NCBI RefSeq assembly: GCF_043555935.1
Contig: NZ_JBIGIB010000001.1
Coordinates: 1,240,001 to 1,304,000 of the forward strand
Direction: 5' to 3'
Source of the DNA: Pelomonas baiyunensis
Lineage (GTDB): Bacteria; Pseudomonadota; Gammaproteobacteria; Burkholderiales; Burkholderiaceae_C
Length of the DNA: 64,000 bases
The stretch's first letter is position 1, and each line of letters starts with the position of its first letter. Positions 50,840 to 61,479 of this stretch are shown here, piece after piece. A program made the translations under genes and the position numbers. The notes beneath the pieces are model-generated. The model did not search any database and was not told where the DNA came from. It saw nothing but the letters and a program-made list of their open reading frames with translations.

Positions 50840-52096
50840 ATGTACCAACACATCCAGGTGCCCGAGGGCGGCCAGAAGATCACGGTGAATGCCGACTTCT
50901 CGCTGAACGTGCCGCCCAACCCCATCATTCCTTTCATCGAGGGTGATGGCACGGGCATGGACATCACGCCCGTCATGCTCAAGGTGGTCGATGCCGCCGT
51001 GGCCAAGGCCTACGGCGGTGCGCGCAAGATCCACTGGATGGAGATCTACGCGGGCGAGAAGAGCACCCGCGTGTATGGCCCCGATGTGTGGCTGCCGGAA
51101 GAAACGCTGGGCGCCGTGAAGGACTACATCGTCTCCATCAAGGGCCCGCTGACCACGCCGGTCGGCGGCGGCATCCGCTCGCTGAACGTGACGCTGCGCC
51201 AGGAACTGGACCTCTACGTCTGCCTGCGCCCCGTGCAGTACTTCGACGGCGTGCCCAGCCCGGTGAAGGAGCCGCACAAGGTCGACATGGTCATCTTCCG
51301 CGAGAACTCGGAAGACATCTACGCCGGCATCGAGTACGAGGCCGAGAGCGACAAGGCCAAGAAACTCATCCAGTTCCTGCAGAACGAACTCGGCGTCAAG
51401 AAGATCCGCTTCCCGGACACCTCGGGCATCGGCGTGAAGCCGGTCAGCCGCGAAGGCACCGAGCGCCTGGTGCGCAAGGCCATCCAGTACGCCATCGACA
51501 ACAACAAGCCCAGCGTCACCATCGTGCACAAGGGCAACATCATGAAGTTCACGGAAGGCGGCTTCCGTGACTGGGCCTACGCGCTGGCGCAGAAGGAGTT
51601 CGGCGCCGAACCCATCGACGGCGGCCCGTGGTGCAAGTTCAAGAACCCGAAGACGGGCAAGGACATCACCATCAAGGACAGCATCGCCGACGCCTTCCTG
51701 CAGCAAATCATCCTGCGCCCGGCGGAATACAGCGTCATCGCCACGCTGAACCTGAACGGCGACTACATCTCCGACGCCCTGGCCGCACAGGTGGGTGGCA
51801 TTGGCATCGCCCCGGGCGCCAACATGAGCGACTCCATCGCCATGTTCGAGGCCACGCACGGCACCGCCCCGAAGTACGCCGGCAAGGACTACGTGAACCC
51901 CGGTTCCGAGATCCTGTCGGCCGAGATGATGTTGCGCCACATGGGCTGGACCGAAGCCGCGGACCTCATCATCAGCAGCATGGAAAAAGCCATCCTGAGC
52001 AAGAAGGTCACCTACGACTTCGCCCGCCTGATGGACGGCGCGACGCAGGTGTCGTGCTCCGGTTTCGGCCAGGTGATGATCGACTGCATGGAGTGA
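50840..52096 (+). CDS. icd: Isocitrate dehydrogenase, NADP-dependent, dimeric type
   Basis: Icd oxidises isocitrate to 2-oxoglutarate in the TCA cycle. The 418-residue protein matches the E. coli form: IPFIEGDGTGMDITP at the N terminus, the substrate loop GGGIRSLNVTLRQELDLY with the serine that AceK phosphorylates in E. coli, MVIFRENSEDIYAGIEY, and HGTAPKYAGKDYVNPGS, whose KY pair marks NADP preference. An unrelated monomeric isocitrate dehydrogenase is encoded 0.6 kb downstream on the other strand. Confidence 0.97.
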   Translation: MYQHIQVPEGGQKITVNADFSLNVPPNPIIPFIEGDGTGMDITPVMLKVVDAAVAKAYGGARKIHWMEIYAGEKSTRVYGPDVWLPEETLGAVKDYIVSIKGPLTTPVGGGIRSLNVTLRQELDLYVCLRPVQYFDGVPSPVKEPHKVDMVIFRENSEDIYAGIEYEAESDKAKKLIQFLQNELGVKKIRFPDTSGIGVKPVSREGTERLVRKAIQYAIDNNKPSVTIVHKGNIMKFTEGGFRDWAYALAQKEFGAEPIDGGPWCKFKNPKTGKDITIKDSIADAFLQQIILRPAEYSVIATLNLNGDYISDALAAQVGGIGIAPGANMSDSIAMFEATHGTAPKYAGKDYVNPGSEILSAEMMLRHMGWTEAADLIISSMEKAILSKKVTYDFARLMDGATQVSCSGFGQVMIDCME

Positions 52097-52133
52097 ACCG
52101 GCGCCGGGCAGGCCCCGGCTTCGTGCACCCCGG

Positions 52134-52170
52134 AAGCCCATCGCCGCTCGCGTCGATGGGCTTCTTGCCT
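52134..52170 (+). terminator. Terminator-like hairpin after icd
   Basis: A perfect 10-bp stem AAGCCCATCG / CGATGGGCTT is followed by CTTGCCTTCT. The T content is weak, so termination may be partial. Confidence 0.65.
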
Positions 52171-52228
52171 TCTGAACCTGCGCGCCTGCCGGCTCGCTAA
52201 GCTGACCGCTCATCACCAAGGAGCTGTC

Positions 52229-52597
52229 ATGGATCTCGACCCTCAAGGCCTTGCCACCCGCCGCGCCGTGCTGGGGGATGCGTATGTCGACGCCGCACTG
52301 GCCAAGGTCACGCCGTTCAGTGAGCCGCTGCAGGAGCTGGTCACGCGCCATGCATGGGGCAACACATGGCAGCGCCCGGGCATCGACCTGCGCACGCGCA
52401 GCATCGTGACCGTGAGCATGTTGGTGGCGCTGGGCCGCACGCACGAACTCAAGACCCATGTGCGCGGCGCGCTGAACAATGGCGTCACGCCGCAAGAGTT
52501 GCAGGAGGTCTTCCTGCACGCGAGTGTGTACTGCGGCTTTCCGGCGGCGGTGGATGCCTTCCGCGCCGCAGCCGAGGTGGTGGACGCGGCCCCATGA
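52229..52597 (+). CDS. Carboxymuconolactone decarboxylase family protein
   Basis: This 122-residue single-domain protein of the CMD/PcaC-like family contains TRHAWGNTWQRPGIDLRTRSIVTVSMLVALGR and TPQELQEVFLHASVYCGFPAAVDAF. It lacks the CxxC pair of AhpD-type peroxidases, which favours the decarboxylase-like branch. No aromatic-degradation genes are nearby, so the substrate is unknown. AAGGAG precedes the ATG. Its stop codon overlaps the terminator of the convergent idh gene. Confidence 0.85.
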   Translation: MDLDPQGLATRRAVLGDAYVDAALAKVTPFSEPLQELVTRHAWGNTWQRPGIDLRTRSIVTVSMLVALGRTHELKTHVRGALNNGVTPQELQEVFLHASVYCGFPAAVDAFRAAAEVVDAAP

Positions 52598-52631
52598 AAA
52601 ACGCCGCTGGCAGCGAGGCTGCGCAGCGGCG
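52597..52631 (-). terminator. Rho-independent terminator after idh
   Basis: On the minus strand, CGCCGCTG / CAGCGGCG with an inner GCAGC/GCTGC helix is followed by five T. It covers the stop of the opposite gene. Confidence 0.85.
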
Positions 52632-52671
52632 CGATGGGCACGCGGGGCCGCAGCCCCGCCGCACGCAGTGA

Positions 52672-54906
52672 TCAGCCCAGCGAGGCCAGCACCGAGTTGA
52701 AGGTGGCGCTGGGGCGCATGACCTTGTCCAGCTTGGCCACGTCCGGCAGGAAGTAGCCGCCGATGTCGGCCGGCTGGCCTTGCACGGCCTTCAGTTCGTC
52801 GGCGATCTTGGCTTCGTTGGCGGTCAGCGCTTCGGCCACGGCCTTGAACTTGGCGGCCAGTTCCGCGTCTTCCGTCTGGGCGGCCAGTTCCTGGGCCCAG
52901 TACAGCGTCAGGTAGAAGTGGCTGCCGCGGTTGTCCAGCTCGCCGGTCTTGGGGCTCGGGCCCTTGCCGTTGTCCAGCAGCTTGCCGGTGGCGGCGTCCA
53001 GGGCTTTGGCCAGCACCTTGGCCTTGCCGTTCTTGTTCTTGATGCCCAGTTCTTCCAGGCTCACGGCCAAGGCCAGGAACTCACCCAGCGAGTCCCAGCG
53101 CAGGTGGTTCTCTTCCACCAGCTGCTGCACGTGCTTCGGGGCCGAGCCGCCGGCACCGGTTTCGTACATGCCGCCACCCGCCATCAGCGGCACGATGGAC
53201 AGCATCTTGGCGCTGGTGCCCAGTTCCATGATGGGGAACAGGTCGGTCAGGTAGTCGCGCAGGATGTTGCCGGTGGCGCTGATGGTGTCCAGGCCGCGGA
53301 TCACGCGCTCCAGCGTGTAACGCATGGCGCGCACCTGGCTCATGATCTGAATGTCCAGGCCCGTGGTGTCGTGCTCGTGCAGGTACATCTTGACCTTGCG
53401 GATCAGCTGCGCCTCGTGCGGGCGGTAGCTGTCGAGCCAGAAGACCACCGGCATGCCGGAGTTGCGGGCGCGGTTGACGGCCAGCTTCACCCAGTCGCGG
53501 ATGGCGGCGTCCTTGCACTGGCACATGCGCCAGATGTCGCCTTGCTCGACGTTCTGGCTCAGCAGCACTTCACCGGTTTCGAGGTCGGTGATGTTGGCCA
53601 CGCCGTCTTCCGAGATCTCGAAGGTCTTGTCGTGCGAGCCGTATTCCTCGGCCTGCTGGGCCATCAGGCCGACGTTGGGCACCGTGCCCATGGTCTTGGG
53701 GTCGAAGGCGCCGTGCCACTTGCAGAAGTTGATCATCTCCTGGTAGATGCGGGCGAAGGTCGACTCGGGCATCACGGCCTTCACGTCCTTCAGGCGGCCG
53801 TCGGCGCCGTACATCTTGCCGCCGCTGCGGATCATGGCCGGCATGGAGGCGTCCACGATGATGTCGTTGGGCGAGTGGAAGTTGGTGATGCCCTTGGCCG
53901 AGTCCACCATGGCCAGTTCCGGGCGGTGCTCGTGGCAGGCGTGCAGGTCACGCTTGATCTCGTCTTGCTTGGCGCTCGGCAGCGTGGCGATCTTGGTGTA
54001 CAGGTCCACCATGCCGTTGTTGACGTTCACGCCCAGTTCGTCAAACAGCTTGGCGTGCTTCTCGAAGGCGTCCTTGTAGAAGATCTTCACGCAGTGACCG
54101 AACACGATGGGGTGCGAGACCTTCATCATGGTGGCCTTCACGTGCAGCGAGAACATCACGCCCGTCTTGCGCGCGTCTTCAATCTCCTGCTCGTAGAAGG
54201 CCAGCAGGGCCTTCTTGCTCATGAACATCGAGTCGATCACCTCGCGGTCCAGCAGGTCGACCTTGGGCTTCAAGACGATGGTCTTGCCGCTCTTGGTGAT
54301 CAGTTCCATCTTCACGCTGCGGGCGCGGTCCAGCGTCATGGACTTTTCGCCGTGATAGAAGTCGCCGTCATGCATGTGCGACACGTGCGAGCGCGAAGCC
54401 TGGCTCCAGGCGTCCATGCGGTGCGGGTTCTTGCGGGCGTATTCCTTGACGGCCTTCGGGGCGCGGCGGTCGGAGTTGCCTTCGCGCAGGACCGGGTTCA
54501 CAGCCGAGCCGATGCACTTGTTGTAGCGGGCGCGGATGTCCTTCTCTTCGTCCGTCTCGGGCTTCTCGGGGAAGTTCGGGATCTTGTAGCCCTTGTCCTG
54601 CAGTTCCTTGATGGCGGCCTTGAGCTGGGCCACCGAGGCGCTGATGTTGGGCAGCTTGATGATGTTGGCTTCCGGCTTGAGCGTCAGCTTGCCCAGGGCA
54701 GCGAGGTTGTCCGTCACGCGCTGCTCTTCAGTCAGCAGTTCCGGGAACTGACCCAGGATGCGGCCCGCCACCGAGATGTCGCTGGTGACCACATCGATGC
54801 CGGCTTGTGCCGCAAAAGCCTGAACGACCGGCAGCAGCGAGGCCGTGGCCAGGCGCGGCGCTTCGTCGGTCAAGGTGTAAACGATCTGGGTCTTGTCGGC
54901 AGTCAT
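52672..54906 (-). CDS. idh: Isocitrate dehydrogenase, NADP-dependent, monomeric type
   Basis: This is the large single-chain isocitrate dehydrogenase (744 residues), unrelated in sequence length and layout to dimeric Icd. Landmarks are IVYTLTDEAPRLATASLLP at the N terminus, NPVLREGNSDRRAP with the substrate serine, GVMFSLHVKATMMKVSHPI, VNNGMVDLYTKIATLP and VFWLDSYRPHEAQLIRKV. It catalyses the same NADP-dependent reaction as icd. Having both in convergent neighbours raises the question of separate regulation. It lies downstream of the cold-shock gene's terminator. Confidence 0.97.
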   Translation of the reverse strand: MTADKTQIVYTLTDEAPRLATASLLPVVQAFAAQAGIDVVTSDISVAGRILGQFPELLTEEQRVTDNLAALGKLTLKPEANIIKLPNISASVAQLKAAIKELQDKGYKIPNFPEKPETDEEKDIRARYNKCIGSAVNPVLREGNSDRRAPKAVKEYARKNPHRMDAWSQASRSHVSHMHDGDFYHGEKSMTLDRARSVKMELITKSGKTIVLKPKVDLLDREVIDSMFMSKKALLAFYEQEIEDARKTGVMFSLHVKATMMKVSHPIVFGHCVKIFYKDAFEKHAKLFDELGVNVNNGMVDLYTKIATLPSAKQDEIKRDLHACHEHRPELAMVDSAKGITNFHSPNDIIVDASMPAMIRSGGKMYGADGRLKDVKAVMPESTFARIYQEMINFCKWHGAFDPKTMGTVPNVGLMAQQAEEYGSHDKTFEISEDGVANITDLETGEVLLSQNVEQGDIWRMCQCKDAAIRDWVKLAVNRARNSGMPVVFWLDSYRPHEAQLIRKVKMYLHEHDTTGLDIQIMSQVRAMRYTLERVIRGLDTISATGNILRDYLTDLFPIMELGTSAKMLSIVPLMAGGGMYETGAGGSAPKHVQQLVEENHLRWDSLGEFLALAVSLEELGIKNKNGKAKVLAKALDAATGKLLDNGKGPSPKTGELDNRGSHFYLTLYWAQELAAQTEDAELAAKFKAVAEALTANEAKIADELKAVQGQPADIGGYFLPDVAKLDKVMRPSATFNSVLASLG

Positions 54907-55026
54907 GAGATCTTCCAGTTATTTGTGCAATCCAGTCAGCGCGTGGGGCCCGTGGCCACCGCGCAGGGCATGAACTCTAGCAAGCCACCCCGGCTGTTTG
55001 CTGACGTTGGCAGCCGAGCGCGCACG

Positions 55027-55058
55027 AAAAAGCCCCGCGGCCTGCTGGCGGCGGGGCT
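55027..55058 (-). terminator. Rho-independent terminator after the cold-shock gene
   Basis: On the minus strand AGCCCCGC / GCGGGGCT closes a GC-rich loop and is followed by five T. Confidence 0.88.
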
Positions 55059-55075
55059 GATCGGGGGTGCTGCGC

Positions 55076-55306
55076 TCAGGACGCGAGGGTCGAGGCGGCA
55101 GCTTCCATCGGCGTGATGTTTTGCGCCAGCTGGCCCTTGGGGCCTTGCACCAGTTCGAACTGGACCTGGCTGCCCTGTTTCAGGGTGCGAAACCCTTCCA
55201 TCTGGATCGCGGAGAAATGGGCGAAAACATCATCGCCACCCGCTTCGGGCTCGATGAATCCAAAGCCCTTGGCATCGTTGAACCACTTGACTTTGCCCAG
55301 CGCCAT
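55076..55306 (-). CDS. Cold-shock domain protein (CspA family)
   Basis: This is a 76-residue nucleic-acid-binding protein of one OB-fold cold-shock domain. It begins MALGKVKWFNDAKGFGF. RNP1 is KGFGFIEP and RNP2 is VFAHFSAI. It has a short C-terminal extension rich in Ala/Ser (EAAASTLAS). GGAG precedes the ATG. The 5' leader contains a small hairpin (CCTCT/AGAGG). Such proteins act as RNA chaperones; cold induction is not shown by sequence. Confidence 0.94.
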   Translation of the reverse strand: MALGKVKWFNDAKGFGFIEPEAGGDDVFAHFSAIQMEGFRTLKQGSQVQFELVQGPKGQLAQNITPMEAAASTLAS

Positions 55307-55353
55307 CGTGTCGTCTCCATTCTTGTAGCACCTCTCATTAGAGGCGGACGCAG

Positions 55354-55381
55354 ATTCTGGTAGCGCAATAAAAAGCGTCAA
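55354..55381 (-). promoter_or_regulatory. Promoter of the cold-shock gene
   Basis: On the minus strand TTGACG (-35) and CAGAAT (-10) are separated by 16 bases. Transcription would start near 55347, leaving a 40-base leader with the CCTCT-N4-AGAGG hairpin. Confidence 0.65.
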
Positions 55382-55476
55382 TTCGGGACCTTCCCGGCCG
55401 GGTTCACCCGAAGCTGCTTGCAATTTCAGGCGCAGGCGCCACTTGCCCAGCATGAGCGAGGGAGATACCCCCTCGA

Positions 55477-55482
55477 TAGAAT
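55477..55482 (+). promoter_or_regulatory. -10 element directly ahead of clpS
   Basis: TAGAAT ends six bases before the A of the clpS ATG, so the predicted transcription start coincides with the start codon. The -35 is weak. No Shine-Dalgarno sequence is present. Confidence 0.5.
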
Positions 55483-55488
55483 TCGGGC

Positions 55489-55865
55489 ATGCCTGTGTTC
55501 CCCGTTTTTTCAACACGAAACCAGTCGACGCCGCCCCCTCCGGCACCGGCCCCTGCGCCGGGCCGGGACGAAGGGGAGGGCGCTGTCGTCGTCGAGCGCC
55601 AGACGCAGAAAACCGAGCCGCCCCGGCTTTATCAGGTGCTGCTGCTCAACGACGATTTCACGCCGATGGAGTTTGTAGTGATGGTTCTGCAGGAATTTTT
55701 CCGGCATGACCTGGATACGGCAACGCAGATCATGCTCAAAATCCACCACGAGGGTCGCGGGGTCTGCGGTGTGTTCACCAAGGATGTTGCAGCCACCAAG
55801 GTGGAGCTGGTTCTGGCCGCCGCCCGGCGCGCCGGCCACCCCCTGCAGTGCACTATGGAGGCCGC

Positions 55866-55869
<4 letters not shown>
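55489..55869 (+). CDS. clpS: ClpS, ClpAP adaptor for N-degron substrates
   Basis: ClpS delivers proteins with destabilising N-terminal residues to ClpAP. The 126-residue protein has a Pro/Ala-rich N-terminal extension (about residues 1-45). The conserved core then contains YQVLLLNDDFTPMEFVV (with the NDD and Thr/Met residues of the binding pocket) and HHEGRGVCGVFTKDVAATKV. A shorter start is not obvious. The stop overlaps the clpA ATG (ATGA), the usual clpS-clpA coupling. Confidence 0.95.
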
Positions 55870-58190
<2,321 letters not shown>

Positions 58191-58221
58191 CGTCTGTGGC
58201 GACCGGCTCGCCAACCACAGC

Positions 58222-58245
58222 AGGGGCGCTTCGGCGCCCCTTTTT
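58222..58245 (+). terminator. Rho-independent terminator after clpA
   Basis: AGGGGCGC-TTCG-GCGCCCCT, with a stable UUCG loop, is followed by T. It overlaps the stop of the convergent mtfA gene. Confidence 0.93.
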
Positions 58246-59027
58246 CATGGCATCGGGGCCGGGTCCTGCCGGAAAAAACCGCGGAGCAGCGCGTAGACGG
58301 CCGGCTCTTCCCGCTGCAAGGCCGCTGGCGCCACGAAGAAGGCTTCCACCGCCACCGCAAAGAATTCTTCGACTGCTTCGGCGCCGTACGGGTCGATCAA
58401 GGTGTCGTCGCCCCGGTCCACGCGTTCGCAGAACTGGGCCCAGGCGCCGTCCAGCGTGTCGATCCAGGCTTGGCGTTCGGTGGCGGGCAGCGGCGGGACG
58501 CCGTCGGCCGCGCCGTCATGCATGTCCAGCACATGGGCAAACTCGTGGATGACGACGTTGTAAACCGCGTCGGTTCCCGCCTCCGCCGGGTCGTCGGACG
58601 CGGCGATCGATTGCCAGCTGAGCATGAGCGGGCCACCTTCCATGGCCTCGCCGGCGAGCTCCTCGTCGTACTCATGGACGATGCCGTGCTCATCTTCAAC
58701 GTGCCGCCGCGCGACGACGTCCTGGTCGTGCATGACGATGCCCACAAAGCCGTCGTACCAGGCCAGGCCCAGGCGCAGCACCGGCAAGCACGCCTGCGCG
58801 GCAACCGCCACGGCCACTTCGTCGGTGACGACAAACCCGCCGGCGCCATGGAACTCTTTCTCGGCCAGGAACAGGCTGCAAAGGCGCCGCAACTCAGTCA
58901 AGTCGTCCGACGACCGCAGCGCCAGAAAGGGGTAGCGCAGCAGCGTCAGCTGCCAGAGTTCATCGGGAATGGCGTGACGCTGCAGCGCGCGTGCTTCGCG
59001 CCAGCGCCGCCAGGCGCTCAGCAGCAC
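58245..59027 (-). CDS. mtfA: MtfA-type zinc peptidase (M90 family)
   Basis: MtfA (YeeI) in E. coli binds the Mlc repressor and has aminopeptidase activity. This 260-residue homologue has the zinc-site motif VIHEFAHVLDMHDG (HExxH type, about residues 152-165). The helical segment ELWQLTLLRYPFLALRSSDDLTEL is near the N terminus, and AVEEFFAVAVEAFF contains the third-ligand region. I chose the GTG at 59027, which overlaps the lpxH stop by ten bases, because upstream sequence in this frame is the antisense of lpxH codons. Confidence 0.88.
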   Translation of the reverse strand: MLLSAWRRWREARALQRHAIPDELWQLTLLRYPFLALRSSDDLTELRRLCSLFLAEKEFHGAGGFVVTDEVAVAVAAQACLPVLRLGLAWYDGFVGIVMHDQDVVARRHVEDEHGIVHEYDEELAGEAMEGGPLMLSWQSIAASDDPAEAGTDAVYNVVIHEFAHVLDMHDGAADGVPPLPATERQAWIDTLDGAWAQFCERVDRGDDTLIDPYGAEAVEEFFAVAVEAFFVAPAALQREEPAVYALLRGFFRQDPAPMP

Positions 59028-59770
59028 GGGGCCAGGCGCTGGATGCCGGCCGCCGACAGGCGAATCACATCGCCGCGCGGTGTCGGGGCGTCTCCATCCC
59101 AGTCGGACAGCACCCAGCGCTGGTGGTGGGCGTCCAATGCATGCGTGGCCGGGCGATGCGTGTGGCCATGGATCATGACCGGGGCTTGCGCCTCGTCCAA
59201 CAGGGCCAGGCAGGCGGCGGTATCCAGGTCGCTCGCCATCAACTGCGCCGCCTGGGCCGCGCGGCTGCCTTCGCGCATCTGGCGCGCCAGAGCTTGGCGC
59301 GCTTCCAGGGGCTGTGCAAGCAACTGGGCTTGCCAGTGCGGCGTGCGCACTTGACTGCGAAAGAGCTGGTAGGCCGTGTCGGCCAGGCACTGCGCGTCAC
59401 CGTGCGTGAGCAGCCAGCGGCGCCCGAAAGCGTTCAGCACGGTGGGGTCGGCCAGGGCGGTCATGCCGGAATCCGCCAGCATGTCTTCACCCAGCAAAAA
59501 ATCGCGATTGCCGTGCATGAAGAACAGCGACACCCGCTCGCTGGCGGCGCGCAGCAGGTTCACGCAGCGGGCTTCGAAGGGCAGGTGGCGCGCGTCGTCG
59601 CCCACCCACACTTCGAAGATGTCACCCAGCAGCAGCACGGCGTTCGCCGGCGTGTGCATCAGGTGTTGTTCAAGCCGAGCCAGCGTGCCCGGCGTGTCTG
59701 GCCCCAGATGCAGGTCGGAGAGCAGGTCGATCTGCTCCCACTGCGCCGGGGCGGTCAGGCTTGGAATCAA
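59018..59770 (-). CDS. lpxH: LpxH, UDP-2,3-diacylglucosamine diphosphatase
   Basis: LpxH makes lipid X in lipid A synthesis. The 250-residue metallophosphoesterase shows LLSDLHLG (residues 17-24), LLGDIFEVWVGDD, MHGNRDFLLG, LLTHGDAQC and the final HGHTHRP, all expected metal ligands. The start is a TTG that overlaps the ppiB stop (TTGA), an unusual but coupled arrangement. No better start is visible downstream before the first motif. Confidence 0.93.
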   Translation of the reverse strand: MIPSLTAPAQWEQIDLLSDLHLGPDTPGTLARLEQHLMHTPANAVLLLGDIFEVWVGDDARHLPFEARCVNLLRAASERVSLFFMHGNRDFLLGEDMLADSGMTALADPTVLNAFGRRWLLTHGDAQCLADTAYQLFRSQVRTPHWQAQLLAQPLEARQALARQMREGSRAAQAAQLMASDLDTAACLALLDEAQAPVMIHGHTHRPATHALDAHHQRWVLSDWDGDAPTPRGDVIRLSAAGIQRLAPCC

Positions 59771-60264
59771 ACCTCGGTGGCCTTCTCGATCACGATGGCG
59801 TCCACCGGGACGTCGGAGTGGCCGCCCGAGCGACCGGTGCGCACCTTCTCGATCTTGTCGACCACGTCCTGGCCCTCCACGACCTTGCCGAACACGGCAT
59901 AGCCCCAGCCCGAGGGCGATTCGGATTGGAAGTTCAGGAAGCCGTTGTCGACGGTGTTGATGAAGAACTGCGCCGTGGCCGAATGGGGGGCGTTGGTGCG
60001 CGCCATGGCCAGCGTGTACTTGGCGTTCTTCAGGCCGTTGTTGGCTTCGTTTTGGATCGGCGCGTCGGTCGGCTTCTGGCTCATGGACGCATCAAACCCG
60101 CCGCCTTGGATCATGAAACCCTTGATGACGCGGTGAAAGATGGTGCCGTCGTAGTGGCCCTTACGCACGTAGTTCAGGAAGTTGGCGCTGGACAGCGGGG
60201 CGTTGGCCAGATCCAGTTCGATCAGGATGTCGCCCTGGTTGGTGGTGAATTTGACTTGGCTCAT
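59767..60264 (-). CDS. ppiB: PpiB, cytoplasmic cyclophilin-type peptidyl-prolyl isomerase
   Basis: This is a 165-residue cyclophilin without signal peptide. FHRVIKGFMIQGGGF and ATAQFFINTVDNGFLNF carry the catalytic Arg, the Phe/Met/Gln residues and the Phe of the active site, and GYAVFGKVVEG follows. It is coupled upstream to ppiA (ATGA) and downstream to lpxH. Confidence 0.95.
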   Translation of the reverse strand: MSQVKFTTNQGDILIELDLANAPLSSANFLNYVRKGHYDGTIFHRVIKGFMIQGGGFDASMSQKPTDAPIQNEANNGLKNAKYTLAMARTNAPHSATAQFFINTVDNGFLNFQSESPSGWGYAVFGKVVEGQDVVDKIEKVRTGRSGGHSDVPVDAIVIEKATEV

Positions 60265-60821
60265 TTTTTGACGGGCTCGACGAGGGCCTTGTTGATGATG
60301 ATGGGTTTGACGGGCATGTGCTGGTGCATCTGCACCGGCGCCACAGCCGTCAGGCGAATCTTGTCCACGACGTCCATGCCGTCAACGACCTGGCCGAACA
60401 CGGCGTAGCCGCTCGCGTGGTTGTCCGGCTGGCCGTCCAGGGGCAGGTTGTCGGCGACGTTGATGAAGAACTGCGAGGTGGCCGAGTTCGGGTCGTTCGT
60501 GCGCGCCATGGCAATCGTGCCGCGGGTGTTGGACAGCCCGTTGTGCGACTCCAGCGGAATCGGCGGCTTGGTGGGGCGTTGAGCCAGCTTGAGGTCGTAG
60601 CCGCCGCTTTGGATCATGAAGCCGTCGATCACGCGATGGAAGATGACGCCGTTGTAGTGGCCGGCTTTCACGTACTGCAGGAAGTTGGCGACCGACTTCG
60701 GCGCCTTCTCAGCGTTGAGTTCGATGCGGATGTCGCCTTCGGTCGTTTGCAGCTTCACGGTCTGGGCGGAGGCGCCAACGCAGGCCAGCATCGCGGCCAT
60801 CAACAAAGCAAGTTGGGTCAT
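60261..60821 (-). CDS. ppiA: PpiA, periplasmic cyclophilin-type peptidyl-prolyl isomerase
   Basis: This is a 186-residue cyclophilin with a signal peptide (LALLMAAMLACVGASAQ, cleavage about residue 19). The active-site stretches are FHRVIDGFMIQSGGY and ATSQFFINVADN. It looks like the exported paralogue of ppiB, and the two probably arose by duplication. It overlaps the upstream TPR gene by four bases and ppiB by four. Confidence 0.94.
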   Translation of the reverse strand: MTQLALLMAAMLACVGASAQTVKLQTTEGDIRIELNAEKAPKSVANFLQYVKAGHYNGVIFHRVIDGFMIQSGGYDLKLAQRPTKPPIPLESHNGLSNTRGTIAMARTNDPNSATSQFFINVADNLPLDGQPDNHASGYAVFGQVVDGMDVVDKIRLTAVAPVQMHQHMPVKPIIINKALVEPVKK

Positions 60822-61348
60822 GGGTGGGTTGAGCGAGACGGGGTGAAAGACGACGTCAGGGCCAAGCTGCGCTGGATCTTCGCGGCCAAGGCGTCAGTGG
60901 GGGCGACCGAGGCCTTCTGCGCTCGCTGGTAGGCCCTCAGCGCCAGTCGGCTCAGCACGTCGCCGAGGTTTTCTTGGGCTTGCGCGTGTTCGGGTTGCAG
61001 TCGCAAGGCCTGTTCGAGTGCGAGTTTGGCGTCGTCGAGATTGCCCGCCGCCGCGTGCAGCACGGCCAGGTTGTTGTACGGGTCGGCCAGGTCGGGGAAG
61101 TCCTGCGTCAGGCGCGTGAAGAGCTGCAGCGCCTGGTCACGCTGGCCCAACTCCATGCGCATCACGCCGAGTGCGAAACGCAGCGTCGCGTCGTCGGGCG
61201 TGCGGGTCAGCGCCTGCTCCACTTGCGCCACCGCCTGCGTCTTTTGCCCGGCCAGCCACAGCCGCTGGGCACCCGCCAGATCGTCGGCTCGCACCGGCAG
61301 GGAGGAGGCCGCAGCGGCGAGGGCGAGGGCGGTCAGGAACAGGCGCAT
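60818..61348 (-). CDS. Exported tetratricopeptide-repeat protein
   Basis: This 176-residue protein has a signal peptide (FLTALALAAAASSLPVRA, cleavage about residue 20). At least three TPR units follow: GAQRLWLAGQKTQAVAQVEQALTRTP, ATLRFALGVMRMELGQRDQALQLFTRL and DPYNNLAVLHAAAGNLDDAKLALEQALRL. The C-terminal 50 residues are Ala/Arg-rich. It heads the TPR-ppiA-ppiB-lpxH-mtfA chain. A scaffold role with the periplasmic isomerase is possible, but nothing specific can be said. Confidence 0.85.
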   Translation of the reverse strand: MRLFLTALALAAAASSLPVRADDLAGAQRLWLAGQKTQAVAQVEQALTRTPDDATLRFALGVMRMELGQRDQALQLFTRLTQDFPDLADPYNNLAVLHAAAGNLDDAKLALEQALRLQPEHAQAQENLGDVLSRLALRAYQRAQKASVAPTDALAAKIQRSLALTSSFTPSRSTHP

Positions 61349-61385
61349 GAGGGTTGGCGGGGGGAAGATCCTAGGGGGTGGCCGG

Positions 61386-61479
61386 TATACTGCTGGCATT
61401 CTATGAGCCCCGCCTGGCCGGTCCCGGTGCGGGGCTTCTTGTTGGTGGCTCTGCATTGCTGCCGCACTGGTTCTGGTCC
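61386..61479 (+). promoter_or_regulatory. cysS promoter and structured leader with Cys-codon-containing upstream frame
   Basis: A TATACT -10 hexamer (61386-61391) predicts transcription from about 61398. The leader contains AGCCCCGC / GCGGGGCT (61406-61413 and 61429-61436) followed by TCTTGTT. This cannot be an upstream gene's terminator, because the neighbouring gene is divergent. An ATG at 61403 opens a frame containing two adjacent Cys codons (61457-61462) before the cysS start, and it continues out of frame into cysS to 61612. Confidence 0.4.
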
